A program made the translations under genes and the position numbers. Below, in pieces: positions 16,713-24,655 of a stretch of DNA of 64,000 nucleotides. The stretch's first letter is position 1. Each line of letters begins with the position of its first letter. Location: positions 9,771,951-9,835,950 of the forward strand of contig OZ024897.1 in NCBI GenBank assembly GCA_964017195.1. The letters are read 5' to 3'. Source of the stretch: Siderastrea radians. Taxonomy: Eukaryota > Cnidaria > Anthozoa > Scleractinia > Rhizangiidae. The notes below the pieces were generated by a model, which was not told the origin of the DNA, searched no databases, and saw only the letters and a program-made list of their open reading frames with translations.

Positions 16713-18113
16713 TCAGTGTTGGTAAATGTTATACAACACGGCTCCGTTGCGGTCAATCTCCAGCAAGTTCTCAAATTCTCCATAGACGAGCACGGTTATA
16801 TTGACACCGGGGGCGGCTCCAAATTCCAAGACCAGCTGTAAATCGCCCGTTTGCTTGGGGTTGAGGTTTTGACTGTCGGCACAGCCATTGGCCACATTGT
16901 CAAACATGTACAAGGTACAATTTTTCGCTTGACCCCAATCTCCTAGTTCCACCATATTGCCTTTCTTTTTACACCAAGCGCCACTGGCTTGCAGAAAACG
17001 GAAGTACCCCAGGTTATCTCGGCTGCCATTGTTGTGCACTAACTGCAGGGTTTCATAAGGGTATTCTTCGCCTTTGACAATCTGTTTAATGGACGTCAGT
17101 CCAAATTTCTGGAAACAGAACGGATCTCGGGTCACATCTCCATTGAAGGCGCGGCTGTCCAACAACCCCACAATCAATCGGTCCGGTATTCTGTTTTGAA
17201 ACAGGTTGGGGATATCAAAGCGGACCAGGTTGTCTTGCATGGTGAAGGTCCGGATTTCACTGCGGACGGTCGGGTAAGATGCCACTTGGCCTTCATTGTG
17301 TCTTTTTTCAGACAAACTCTGGTAGATGGCGTCATTCAAACGCAGTTGGCAGAGATGAAACCGTAGTTTCACATCGCCTTCCATCAATCGACCTGCCAGA
17401 GCCACTCCCTTGAAAAACAGGCTGGGGCCATTGAAATGAAATTTCATCTTGATTTCGATGCCAGGCACTAACAGTTTGCCGGTGTGAAACACTTCCAAGT
17501 GGGGGGTAAACACCAGACTGTGGGTAACGCCTCCAAGATACTTGACCCCTTCGTCCACAGAGCTATTGAAGGCTCCTTTCTGGTTGTCACTGAGAGCGTT
17601 CCAGTGAGCATGGTCTCCTGCTTTGTCTGTGTTGGTGGCAGTCCATTGGGGTGGGAAATCCACTTGATTGAACCATCCTTGGGGTCCTAACACGGTCTTG
17701 CCATCTTCTCGGTCATAATTCAGCAAGGTTTCCAGGTAAGCTTTGTAATGATAGGTGTCGGATTGAGGACTGATCAACGTGCCATTCAATTGCAAGTCAA
17801 TTTGTTTGATGATGGAATGGGCCAAATTGTTGACGGGCCACAATTTTTCATCGGCCACCAAGTTGGCATTGGTACTTTTCTTCAATCTCAATTCCATGGT
17901 AAAGTAACTGCGTCCCAAATCCACAAAATCGTCTAATCCAGGAATGATGAATTCCATGGGATTGATACCCGTGGTGGTGGGTTGAACGGTAACCATGCGA
18001 TAGGCATTGATGCTAATGTCGGTCGGGGGCACCTTGAAAATCCGTAACGCCGGGTTGACGGTCCCTTCGGAACGCTCGTGAGCCGGGGCGGTTTGTGTAC
18101 TCACGTCAGGCAT
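16713..18113 (-). CDS. major capsid protein (double jelly-roll, hexon-like)
   Basis: 466 aa, complete. The pattern is typical of Polinton major capsid proteins, which in animal genomes are often annotated as F54H12.2-like: GINPMEFIIPG and DDFVDLGRSYFTMELRL near residues 50-80, then NLAHSIIKQIDLQLNGTLIS (~107-126) and YETLLNYD-like text, and a late VLVYGEFENLLEIDRNGAV. It forms the trimeric capsomers of the icosahedral shell. TATA GGTATAAAAACC lies at ~18155-18166 inside the upstream small gene. The 3' end is separated from the protease ATG by 4 bp. Confidence 0.93.
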   Translation of the reverse strand: MPDVSTQTAPAHERSEGTVNPALRIFKVPPTDISINAYRMVTVQPTTTGINPMEFIIPGLDDFVDLGRSYFTMELRLKKSTNANLVADEKLWPVNNLAHSIIKQIDLQLNGTLISPQSDTYHYKAYLETLLNYDREDGKTVLGPQGWFNQVDFPPQWTATNTDKAGDHAHWNALSDNQKGAFNSSVDEGVKYLGGVTHSLVFTPHLEVFHTGKLLVPGIEIKMKFHFNGPSLFFKGVALAGRLMEGDVKLRFHLCQLRLNDAIYQSLSEKRHNEGQVASYPTVRSEIRTFTMQDNLVRFDIPNLFQNRIPDRLIVGLLDSRAFNGDVTRDPFCFQKFGLTSIKQIVKGEEYPYETLQLVHNNGSRDNLGYFRFLQASGAWCKKKGNMVELGDWGQAKNCTLYMFDNVANGCADSQNLNPKQTGDLQLVLEFGAAPGVNITVLVYGEFENLLEIDRNGAVLYNIYQH

Positions 18114-18115
18114 GT

Positions 18116-18340
18116 TTAACGTCGTCGAGTGGTGGTACGTCGTCGCCGTGAGGGGTTTTTATACCGTCGTCGTCGTGCTAAACGTTGTCTCAAATCAAAC
18201 CCGGGCAGTCTCATCACCTCGGGACTTAACCAACCGCCACGTTGTCGTCGCATCAGTTTCCAAAACGGATACAGCCCACCCCATTGAGTCAACCCTCGAT
18301 TACTGCGAATCCGTCGAGGTCGTGAATGCACGGGATCCAT
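18116..18340 (-). CDS. small Arg-rich core-type protein with WGG and RGG sites (74 aa)
   Basis: ATG 18340 gives MDPVHSRPRR. Two glycine-pair sites are visible, TQWGGLY (~residue 20) and RRQRGGWLS (~35), and the last 25 residues are mostly Arg/Lys (RRRRYKNPSRRRRTTTRRR). This fits a DNA-condensing core protein that may be trimmed by the element's protease. It sits directly before the capsid gene (2 bp) and contains that gene's TATA box. Confidence 0.65.
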   Translation of the reverse strand: MDPVHSRPRRIRSNRGLTQWGGLYPFWKLMRRQRGGWLSPEVMRLPGFDLRQRLARRRRYKNPSRRRRTTTRRR

Positions 18341-18342
18341 GT

Positions 18343-18669
18343 TCACGCGCCCAAAATATCACGCGCCCGTTTGGTTTGTTTGGGAAATAAGGCACTGGCG
18401 ACCCGCACGGCGTCTTTCACGCTCTTATTACTCAACGCTTTCTTGGCTTGTTTGGTAATTTCCTTTTTAAGGGCGTCTTCGGCTTTGCGTTTGATCCCGC
18501 GTGTCAAACCCGTTGTCAAGCCTCTCTTGATATTACTAGGCAGTTTTAAAGGATTTCGCGTCCTTATAAGACCTTGCAACCCCCCACGCAACAGGTCCGT
18601 CGCCAACCCTTTGCCTTGTTGATCATACCACTCGTCGGTTCGAAATCGTGTCAAACTTCCCCCACGCAT
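18343..18669 (-). CDS. basic virion-type protein, RGG-rich N-terminus (108 aa)
   Basis: ATG 18669 chosen because a TATA element (GAGTATAAAAAGAG, ~18722-18735) would place the transcript start between it and the earlier ATG at 18768; the long form would be 141 aa. The protein begins MRGGSLTRF, has DLLRGGLQGL near residue 27, then Lys/Arg-rich helices (KRGLTTGLTRGIKRKAEDALKK). This resembles adenovirus precursor core/cement proteins in style only; no family assignment. The stop overlaps the start region of the next gene by a few bases. Confidence 0.6.
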   Translation of the reverse strand: MRGGSLTRFRTDEWYDQQGKGLATDLLRGGLQGLIRTRNPLKLPSNIKRGLTTGLTRGIKRKAEDALKKEITKQAKKALSNKSVKDAVRVASALFPKQTKRARDILGA

Positions 18670-18733
18670 GGTGTCTTCTTCACCAGGGATGCCTTTTGTT
18701 GTTTTTTCACAGGGGGTTCGTCTCTTTTTATAC

Positions 18734-18967
18734 TCACATGAGGCTGCACGTAAACGATTCCCCCGCATAGCGTTTTCGTTTTCCTTGTCGGATTTCCTCC
18801 ATGCGTTTCAAATGCGATTTTCTGGCATTCTTTTTCGCCAACTTTTCTAGCCCTTTGGTGATGGACCAGGCAGTTTTAGGAATTCCCGCAATCACTGCGT
18901 TGATCCCTTCCCCCGCTTGGGGAGGTTGTTTTCGGCGTCGTCGTCGTCGTCGTCGTTTCGGAGGCAT
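18734..18967 (-). CDS. small basic protein (77 aa)
   Basis: MPP followed by a run of Arg/Lys, then AGEGINAVIAGIPKTAWSIT and a Lys-rich helix (LEKLAKKNARKSHLKRMEEI). Probably another core/DNA-associated protein; unknown family. TATA GCATAAAAAAGAG lies at ~19000-19012 within the 3' end of the upstream penton gene. Confidence 0.6.
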   Translation of the reverse strand: MPPKRRRRRRRRKQPPQAGEGINAVIAGIPKTAWSITKGLEKLAKKNARKSHLKRMEEIRQGKRKRYAGESFTCSLM

Positions 18968-19003
18968 GATGTTTGACTGGGGGTTCCTTCTCGACTCTCT
19001 TTT

Positions 19004-20038
19004 TTATGCCTTTTTGAAGTGCAAGGTGACAATGGTATGACCGTCACCAAACTTGACCAAGTCTCCTCCGGCACCAATCGTTTCGGCGACTTGAACGTGA
19101 ATCATTTCCACCACCTCGTTACGAAGAGACATGTATTGAATGTGCAACGGTTCAAAGTAGATGGTGCCACGTGCTTGTCGCTTGTACTGGATTTCACGCA
19201 ACAAATCAGTCACGCGGTTGCCTACCATCATACTGCCTGCCACGTCGGAGTACACGTGCAACGATCGTGTGGGTTCCCCCACCACGGCACGAAATGCTAC
19301 ATTCAAGTTGGTGAAACGCCAACCACAACTCATACTCAATTCCATGTAGTCTTCCGCTCGACTGGTGGTCCAAAACACCGGGTTCCCATCCTTATCGGTG
19401 ATATCCTTCCAATCACTGTTCTTGGTCATGTCGGGGATTTGATCCCCCAGGAAGTCTTGTTGTAAGTTCGGGCCCAAAATCCATCCGCTGGTGATTTTAC
19501 GTAACCATCCCATCTTGGCAGCTAACTTGGTATGAACGGCAAACGAGGGCGTGCGAACGGATCCATCATGAGAGACATTCGTGTTGTCAATGAGCAGATC
19601 CTCCCCTTCCCAACGAAACTTGACGTACGTGTGTTTGCCTTGATCGTCCAAAAACGTGCCCCCTTGGATCACCGATTCCCGTCGTTTCTGTTCCACATGA
19701 GTAATGGCGGCTTTCATAAAACTCACCCCGTCCACCACCCAATCCCAGTCGTTAATATCGTCAATTTTGGTCACGGCCGCTCCATATTTGTTATAGGTCC
19801 CTCCGCTTTGACTGGGGGCTTTTAGGTGCCATTTGATGCCTAAGACGTGTTGTCCTTTCATCACCAACTGATACAAATTGACGCGCGCATCCGGTAAAGA
19901 AATGGCACTCAACCCCACTTGCCATCCACCCCCTGTGAGTTGTAACGGTTGAGGTAGACGAATCTTGAAGTTATTGGCTTGGTTGTTGGGAAATTCACGT
20001 CGGTTGGAATGACTGGGTAACGTCACGTAGAACGACAT
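19004..20038 (-). CDS. penton-like minor capsid protein, copy 1
   Basis: 344 aa from ATG 20038 (MSFYVTLPSHSN); the frame upstream uses no ATG and overlaps the neighbour. The N-terminal pattern FYVTLPS...FPNNQANNFKIRLPQPL...WQVGLSAISLPD is the one seen in Polinton minor capsid (penton base, single jelly-roll) proteins. The middle and C-terminus align with the gene at 20050-21090: SCGWRFTNLNVAFR against TCNWRFVNLNATFR, LHVYSDV against LHVYCDV, VTDLLREIQY against ITDLLREIKY. TATA-like ACTTTAAAAGG lies at ~20066-20076. It forms the capsid vertices. Confidence 0.85.
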   Translation of the reverse strand: MSFYVTLPSHSNRREFPNNQANNFKIRLPQPLQLTGGGWQVGLSAISLPDARVNLYQLVMKGQHVLGIKWHLKAPSQSGGTYNKYGAAVTKIDDINDWDWVVDGVSFMKAAITHVEQKRRESVIQGGTFLDDQGKHTYVKFRWEGEDLLIDNTNVSHDGSVRTPSFAVHTKLAAKMGWLRKITSGWILGPNLQQDFLGDQIPDMTKNSDWKDITDKDGNPVFWTTSRAEDYMELSMSCGWRFTNLNVAFRAVVGEPTRSLHVYSDVAGSMMVGNRVTDLLREIQYKRQARGTIYFEPLHIQYMSLRNEVVEMIHVQVAETIGAGGDLVKFGDGHTIVTLHFKKA

Positions 20039-20049
20039 CTTTGTCTGCT

Positions 20050-21090
20050 TCACACCACCACCTCCCTTTTAAAGTGGAGGGTCAGGAGGGTATGCCCTTC
20101 GCCAAATTGGGCGAGATCCCCATTGATTTCGGCCATTTGCGTTTCCACGATTTCCACCACTTCATTGCGTACCGGGACATATTGAATATGACGCGGTTCA
20201 AAGTGCGTGGTTTCTTTGGGTTGGTACTTGATTTCTCGTAAGAGATCCGTGATGCGACCCCCTACCATACTACTGGTCCCTACATCACAATACACGTGCA
20301 AAGGACGCACCGAGGGAAATTCCAACGAGGGCCGAAAGGTCGCGTTCAAATTCACAAACCGCCAATTACAGGTCATACTCAAGTTCATATAATCCCCATC
20401 CACTTTCCAAAAGGCGGGTTTATTGCTGCCATCCACGACATCCGACGGTGTAGGAATCGAGTCCGAATGAAATTCTTGTATGATATTGGGTCCCAATCGA
20501 TATACTCCCGTCGACACTTGTTCAATCCATCCCATTCTCAAGGCCAAGGTTCTACCCCATTCCACGCGGGCCACTTGTCGTTTGTAATCCACATTGACGG
20601 TATTCAACACCAAATCCCCGTCGGAGGTCCATTCAAAGGTCGGGTACAATTTGACGCCATTGTTCTCTGCCCATTTGTTGAGGGGTTGGGTTTGTTTGGC
20701 ACGGCTTTGCTCGTACCGGTACACCAGTTGATGAAACAAGTGCGATCCCGTCGACGAGGCCAATTCCTCTTTCATATCCCGACCGTAGGTAAAGAGTTCG
20801 CGACGTTGATGCCACCAGACATCGTTCCCCAAATCGTCTTTGTCATGCACGCGTTCGTGCCATCGTACATACAACAGAGGGTGGGATTCGCCCACGCCTC
20901 CTTCTTCCGCCACCACCGGAATGGTGGGTAAGGATAAACTCGCCATACCCACCATCCATCCGCGTCCCATAAATCGAATGGGTTTCGGCAACCGGTTTCG
21001 GAACAGATGGGCTTTGTTGCCCGGAAACTCCTTGGTACTCGCATGACTCATCAACGTCACGTAAAACGACGAATTGGGGACGAACGTCAT
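20050..21090 (-). CDS. penton-like minor capsid protein, copy 2
   Basis: 346 aa, paralogue of the preceding gene, ATG 21090 (MTFVPNSSFYVTLMSH). It shares the whole domain plan but is strongly diverged (roughly a third identical by eye), so the duplication is old or the two copies have distinct roles, such as penton base and a second vertex or fibre-associated protein. It contains LHVYCDVGTSSMVGGRITDL and HIQYVPVRNEVVEIV near the C-terminus. It ends 11 bp before copy 1 and starts 4 bp after the integrase stop; no clear TATA of its own. Confidence 0.85.
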   Translation of the reverse strand: MTFVPNSSFYVTLMSHASTKEFPGNKAHLFRNRLPKPIRFMGRGWMVGMASLSLPTIPVVAEEGGVGESHPLLYVRWHERVHDKDDLGNDVWWHQRRELFTYGRDMKEELASSTGSHLFHQLVYRYEQSRAKQTQPLNKWAENNGVKLYPTFEWTSDGDLVLNTVNVDYKRQVARVEWGRTLALRMGWIEQVSTGVYRLGPNIIQEFHSDSIPTPSDVVDGSNKPAFWKVDGDYMNLSMTCNWRFVNLNATFRPSLEFPSVRPLHVYCDVGTSSMVGGRITDLLREIKYQPKETTHFEPRHIQYVPVRNEVVEIVETQMAEINGDLAQFGEGHTLLTLHFKREVVV

Positions 21091-21094
21091 TGTT

Positions 21095-22270
21095 TTAGCG
21101 TCGTCGGCGTCGTTTGCGCGGTCGGAGGGATGTCACGTCACCACGAGCAATCCAACTATTGTACTTGTCGGGCCACCCTTTCCACTTGACCAACCAACGA
21201 TCTTTTTGACGCTTAAGTACCTTTTCGATGCGAAATACATCGGACACCTGGACTTTTTGTAAATCCTCTTCATAAAACGTGCCTTGGATGGGGGTGTCAT
21301 CCCATTCGTGAATCTTATAGGTGGGCACGGGGCCTGGGATCACACGATGCACCACAAACACTTCTTCGGTCCAACCGGGGAGATAGCCTTTTTCAAAGGT
21401 ACGATGAATCGTGTTGAGACGGACCCGATCTCCGACTTTGAATTGGGGTTTTTTCCGGCCTTTCAATCGCTTGCTGTACAATCGTTTCCACACGGCTTCT
21501 TCGTTGTCCCACGTCACGTCTTCGGGGGGCATGCCAATACTTCGATGACGGGTGGCATTATACCCTTGTACCAACTGGGGTAAGACATTGTCAAAGCGTA
21601 AGGTGTTGGCCGTGGTCAAATAACGGTACAACCGTTCTTTCAAGGTCCGATTAAATCGTTCCACCACACTGGCTTTGGCATCCCCTTCGGTGGAAAAATG
21701 GTGAATGCCTTGCTCGTCGACCCATCGTTGAAAGGTCCGATTGTAAAATTCTTTCCCTCGATCCGTTTGCAATCGGTTGGGGTGTCGTCCTCCTTGTCTC
21801 ACAATCTTCTCAAAGGCTTTCACGAGGGCCACGCCGGTTTTGGTTTTCAACGGTTGGACCCACGCGTACTTGGACAAGACATCCACGACGGTCAACAAGT
21901 AGCGTATACCCCGATTATGTTTAGCCAACCGTTGCACTTCCACTAAATCCGCGGCCCATTGATCGTCCAACCCTCCCACGATCACGGGTAAGGTAGCAAA
22001 ACGACGACGTCGTGGTTTATGCAAGGTGTAGCCCACATCCTGTTCCAAGAGTCGTTGGGCTTTTTTCAACGGGAGGCCCTGGGCTTTGGCAAACCGTTGC
22101 ACCCCACCTAAACTCCCCGGGGCGCTAGGATCGTGGTAACGGTTTAACCATTGTTGTGAGACATTGCTTTTCTTCTTCGTGGACGACGAGACAGGGCGTT
22201 TGGTTCTCTTCAACTTTGTTGTTGTTGACCAGCGTTGAGTTTTCTTTCGAGGGGCCATACGTTCTGGCAT
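21095..22270 (-). CDS. retroviral-type integrase (rve, DDE) with C-terminal chromodomain
   Basis: 391 aa from ATG 22270; a second ATG at 22258 gives MAPRKKT. An N-terminal basic part and a helical HTH-like region (HDPSAPGSLGGVQRFAKAQG, TLHKPRRRRF) precede the catalytic core: WAADLVEV (D108), LQTDRGKEFYN (D170) and SVVERFNRTLKE (E204). An SH3-like region follows (KVGDRVRLNT), then a chromodomain near the end (VFRIEKVLKRQ, WLVKWKGWPDKYNSW). It inserts the linear element and makes the 6-bp duplication seen at the ends. The chromodomain may bind methylated histone tails and bias target choice (family knowledge). The frame is intact. Confidence 0.95.
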   Translation of the reverse strand: MPERMAPRKKTQRWSTTTKLKRTKRPVSSSTKKKSNVSQQWLNRYHDPSAPGSLGGVQRFAKAQGLPLKKAQRLLEQDVGYTLHKPRRRRFATLPVIVGGLDDQWAADLVEVQRLAKHNRGIRYLLTVVDVLSKYAWVQPLKTKTGVALVKAFEKIVRQGGRHPNRLQTDRGKEFYNRTFQRWVDEQGIHHFSTEGDAKASVVERFNRTLKERLYRYLTTANTLRFDNVLPQLVQGYNATRHRSIGMPPEDVTWDNEEAVWKRLYSKRLKGRKKPQFKVGDRVRLNTIHRTFEKGYLPGWTEEVFVVHRVIPGPVPTYKIHEWDDTPIQGTFYEEDLQKVQVSDVFRIEKVLKRQKDRWLVKWKGWPDKYNSWIARGDVTSLRPRKRRRRR

Positions 22271-22572
22271 TCATCCCATAAGGTCGGTATGGAAGGGATG
22301 GTGTGGGGATGCGCCTTTTGAATGATTCGATACCATCGCCAGGCGTTCGGGTGCCCTTTTAACCATACGACAAACACCACCCATCGATACAGGTTACGAT
22401 CCACGTGGGTTTCTTCAAAGACGTGGAGAGGGTGCGCGTCCTCGGGACAGGGAGGAATCGGAATGGGGGGCCCGGGTTGATGATCATATAACACTTGGCA
22501 CAGGGATTGATGGCATTGCCATTGTCCCAAGGACCAGAGAGACTCCCACGCATCACACACAACAGACTCCAT
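22210..22572 (-). CDS. unknown Trp-rich small protein overlapping the integrase start
   Basis: 120 aa, ATG 22572 (MESVVCDAWESLW). Trp/His/Pro-rich, with WVVFVVWLKGHPNAWRWYRI in the middle. It overlaps the integrase 5' end by 61 bp in another frame. No motif is recognised. It could be an accessory protein or simply an upstream frame; the good ATG and its tight fit between the GRF-type gene and integrase favour a real gene. Confidence 0.5.
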   Translation of the reverse strand: MESVVCDAWESLWSLGQWQCHQSLCQVLYDHQPGPPIPIPPCPEDAHPLHVFEETHVDRNLYRWVVFVVWLKGHPNAWRWYRIIQKAHPHTIPSIPTLWDECQNVWPLERKLNAGQQQQS

Positions 22573-22615
22573 GGACTAAAATAAAAAATTTTATTCCTAC
22601 TCCTTTTTAAAACCA

Positions 22616-23503
22616 TTAAAAGAGACCTAGGCGACCATAAGTGACGGTCTCGAGATCTTTCTGCCAGTTCTCCACACTGTCACTGTACTTGGGGGGTGGT
22701 GGCGCTGGGGCCACCATCATTTCTTGACGGTTCTTGAGCTCTTGAATTTCTCGCAGCAATTCTTTCTCATAGGCTGTCAGGGGGCGATCCTCTTTCCTGG
22801 GGGCTCGAGGAGGTGGCCCTGGGATGTCATAGCCCCGCTTGGGATACCCTTGCGCATCACGGGTAGACAAAGGAGATTCAGCTTGTTGGTCGGCTTTCTT
22901 GGGCGGGTTGTCATGAAACCAACTCCAGTACTTGGGACCCAAGGGTTGATCGGCCCATCGGAAGAAGCCACACGTTTTCTTGGAACAATTCAGAAACAAG
23001 CGATCGGGGTTCTGGGTGGAATGGCTCTGTTGCAGCGTGGCGGGTTCACGGCAAAAGCACTGCAAACAAGTCCACATGTCCAACACTTCTACATGAGGTT
23101 GACTATACACCGCTTTCATATACTCCAGGGCTTGATCTTGGCCACAAAACAGCAAACAGGGTTGGATGGGACATCTCACATACTTCCATCCCTTTTGAGA
23201 TTCTCGGGCCTCCAAACGCACGTCATGGCAAGGGCATACCATATAGTCCACCTTTTCCTTGTTGTCTTTGATTTGATGATGGCCCACCTCATTGTCAAAC
23301 ACGGTCATCAGAGTGAATTGTGGGGTAGATTGCTCCGCCATGTCATTCAATTCTTTCATCATATCTTCCACCGCCGCTCGGGTATCTTCCACCACCTCCC
23401 CTACCACCGGATCACAGTCCACGGGCGTCATCGTTTGAATAGTCTTCTTCTTCTTCTTCCCCGAAGGAAGGTCGCTTGGCTTTCTCTTCCGATCGACTGA
23501 CAT
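22616..23503 (-). CDS. double zinc-finger (GRF-like) protein
   Basis: 295 aa from ATG 23503. A basic N-terminus with an NLS-like run (GKKKKKT) and an acidic helix precede two Cys clusters spaced like zf-GRF modules: CPCHDVRLEARESQKGWKY...C...C...FC (~89-118) and CLQCFCREPATL...LFLNCSKKTCGFFRW (~145-180). The C-terminal ~80 residues are Pro-rich with a short coiled coil (LTAYEKELLREIQELKNRQE). GRF fingers bind single-stranded DNA or RNA in repair and topoisomerase proteins, so a role in replication is a fair inference. TATA GGTATAAAAAGG lies at ~23536-23547. Minus-strand AATAAA lies at 22590-22595. Confidence 0.75.
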   Translation of the reverse strand: MSVDRKRKPSDLPSGKKKKKTIQTMTPVDCDPVVGEVVEDTRAAVEDMMKELNDMAEQSTPQFTLMTVFDNEVGHHQIKDNKEKVDYMVCPCHDVRLEARESQKGWKYVRCPIQPCLLFCGQDQALEYMKAVYSQPHVEVLDMWTCLQCFCREPATLQQSHSTQNPDRLFLNCSKKTCGFFRWADQPLGPKYWSWFHDNPPKKADQQAESPLSTRDAQGYPKRGYDIPGPPPRAPRKEDRPLTAYEKELLREIQELKNRQEMMVAPAPPPPKYSDSVENWQKDLETVTYGRLGLF

Positions 23504-23714
23504 CGTGCTCACGATTTTTTTTTCACCCGCCCCTGCCTTTTTATACCCATACCCCTACGCTGTCATTGGTCAGCTTGTTATGACCTTATAAGGACGTCTC
23601 CTCTTCCCATTGGTCAGCTTGTTATGACCTTATAAGGACCTCTTGTCTTCCCATTGGTCAGGTGTTCCTATTTAAGAGGGTCCCTTGGTCTCTCGATCGT
23701 CATTCTCCAAAGCC
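23504..23714. promoter_or_regulatory. divergent promoter with tandem CCAAT-containing repeats
   Basis: Left TATA at ~23536-23547 serves the GRF-type gene on the minus strand, and CTATTTAAGA (23668-23677) serves the SLOG gene on the plus strand. Between them a ~51-bp unit containing CATTGGTCAGCTTG, TTATGACC and TTATAAGGAC occurs twice in full and a third time in part (23562-23660). ATTGG is a reverse CCAAT box. Both genes start within ~50 bp of their TATA. Confidence 0.75.
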
Positions 23715-24407
23715 ATGCCCCCAGACATCATGATCGGAGAACACGATGTGGATGCCTTGGAACTGCAGATTGGTCATGGTCATGTGGTGTACACTGGGGG
23801 CGCCAAAGGTACGGATGAACTCGCCGAACAAATGGCCAAACAGTTTGGGATGCAAGTCGAAGTGCTCGTCCCCCCGAACCATCCTCGAGCCACGTTCATC
23901 ACCCCTTCTACGGTGGAAGTGCTGATGTTGGCCAACCCCCATCTTCACCAGGCGGCGGAGAAACTAGGCAAAAAAATGCCCAGTCATTTTTACACCCTGC
24001 AATTGCTGCAACGCAATTATCAATTGGCCAGGAAAGCCCATACCCTCTATGCCTTTGGCATTTTGGAACCGGATCATAAACGCGTGAAAGGAGGCACTGG
24101 TTGGACCGTGCAATTGGCCATGGATTTAGGCAAACCCGTCTATCTCTTTGACATTCCCAGTCAAACGTGGTACCGTTCGGACCATTACTACCAAGTCAAC
24201 GAGAATGCCGCCACCCTGGTCACTGGCAGTCAATTTGTCCCTTGGGGCCCTAAAAAGCCCACCCTTCATCAAAGCAGTGCCGTGGTAGGATCCCGGGAGG
24301 TGGACGAAAAAACCCGAGCCGAAATTCAAGCCTTGTTCAACCGCACCTTCTGTCTCCCCGAGAACATTGATCAATTACGTACGGAACTGGAAGACTTTCA
24401 TTTGTAA
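23715..24407 (+). CDS. SLOG/LOG-superfamily nucleotide-binding protein
   Basis: 230 aa from ATG 23715. A Rossmann-type SLOG signature is clear: strand HVVYTGGAKGTDELAEQMA (23-41, with GGAKGTD loop 28-34), VEVLVPPNHPRATF (48-61), and later LYAFG plus KGGTGWTVQLAMDLGKPVYLF (125-145, GGTGW loop). Members bind nucleotides or nucleotide-derived ligands (DprA, LOG phosphoribohydrolases, SLOG sensors of bacterial conflict systems). Which activity this one has cannot be read from the sequence. It is one of few plus-strand genes, with its own TATA (23668-23677) and poly(A) signal (24557-24562). Codon use and GC match the element, so it is a resident gene and not a recent host insert. Confidence 0.8.
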   Translation: MPPDIMIGEHDVDALELQIGHGHVVYTGGAKGTDELAEQMAKQFGMQVEVLVPPNHPRATFITPSTVEVLMLANPHLHQAAEKLGKKMPSHFYTLQLLQRNYQLARKAHTLYAFGILEPDHKRVKGGTGWTVQLAMDLGKPVYLFDIPSQTWYRSDHYYQVNENAATLVTGSQFVPWGPKKPTLHQSSAVVGSREVDEKTRAEIQALFNRTFCLPENIDQLRTELEDFHL

Positions 24408-24655
24408 TGTTTTTAGTTTTTACTTTTTGAATTTGTACATAGTCCTTTTTTACTTTTTATTTTTTTCCAATTGTAGTTTTTCCAATTGTAAATAGGCGCG
24501 CCCGCGTGGCAACAAGACAGACCACCCTTTGTAAAAAAAACATCCTTTTTAATTAAAATAAACTGACAACACTGAGTTTGCACTTGGTCATAAATAATGT
24601 CTCTTGACGCACAGCAGCCTTGACTCACAATAAACTCAACAGGAATAAAAAATGT
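24408..24655. terminator. convergent 3' regions with poly(A) signals
   Basis: A/T-rich 248 bp between the SLOG gene (plus) and the 177-aa gene (minus). Plus-strand AATAAA lies at 24557-24562. Minus-strand AATAAA equivalents lie in the TTTTTATTTTTTTCC run at ~24455-24470. A short repeat TTTTTCCAATTGTA occurs twice (24464-24490). A GGCGCGCCC motif lies at ~24495. Confidence 0.5.

Noticed and set aside
16709..16783. N-terminal extension of the protease to an earlier ATG
   Set aside because: Overlaps the capsid gene and adds a sequence that does not fit the family; ATG 16708 directly follows the capsid stop.
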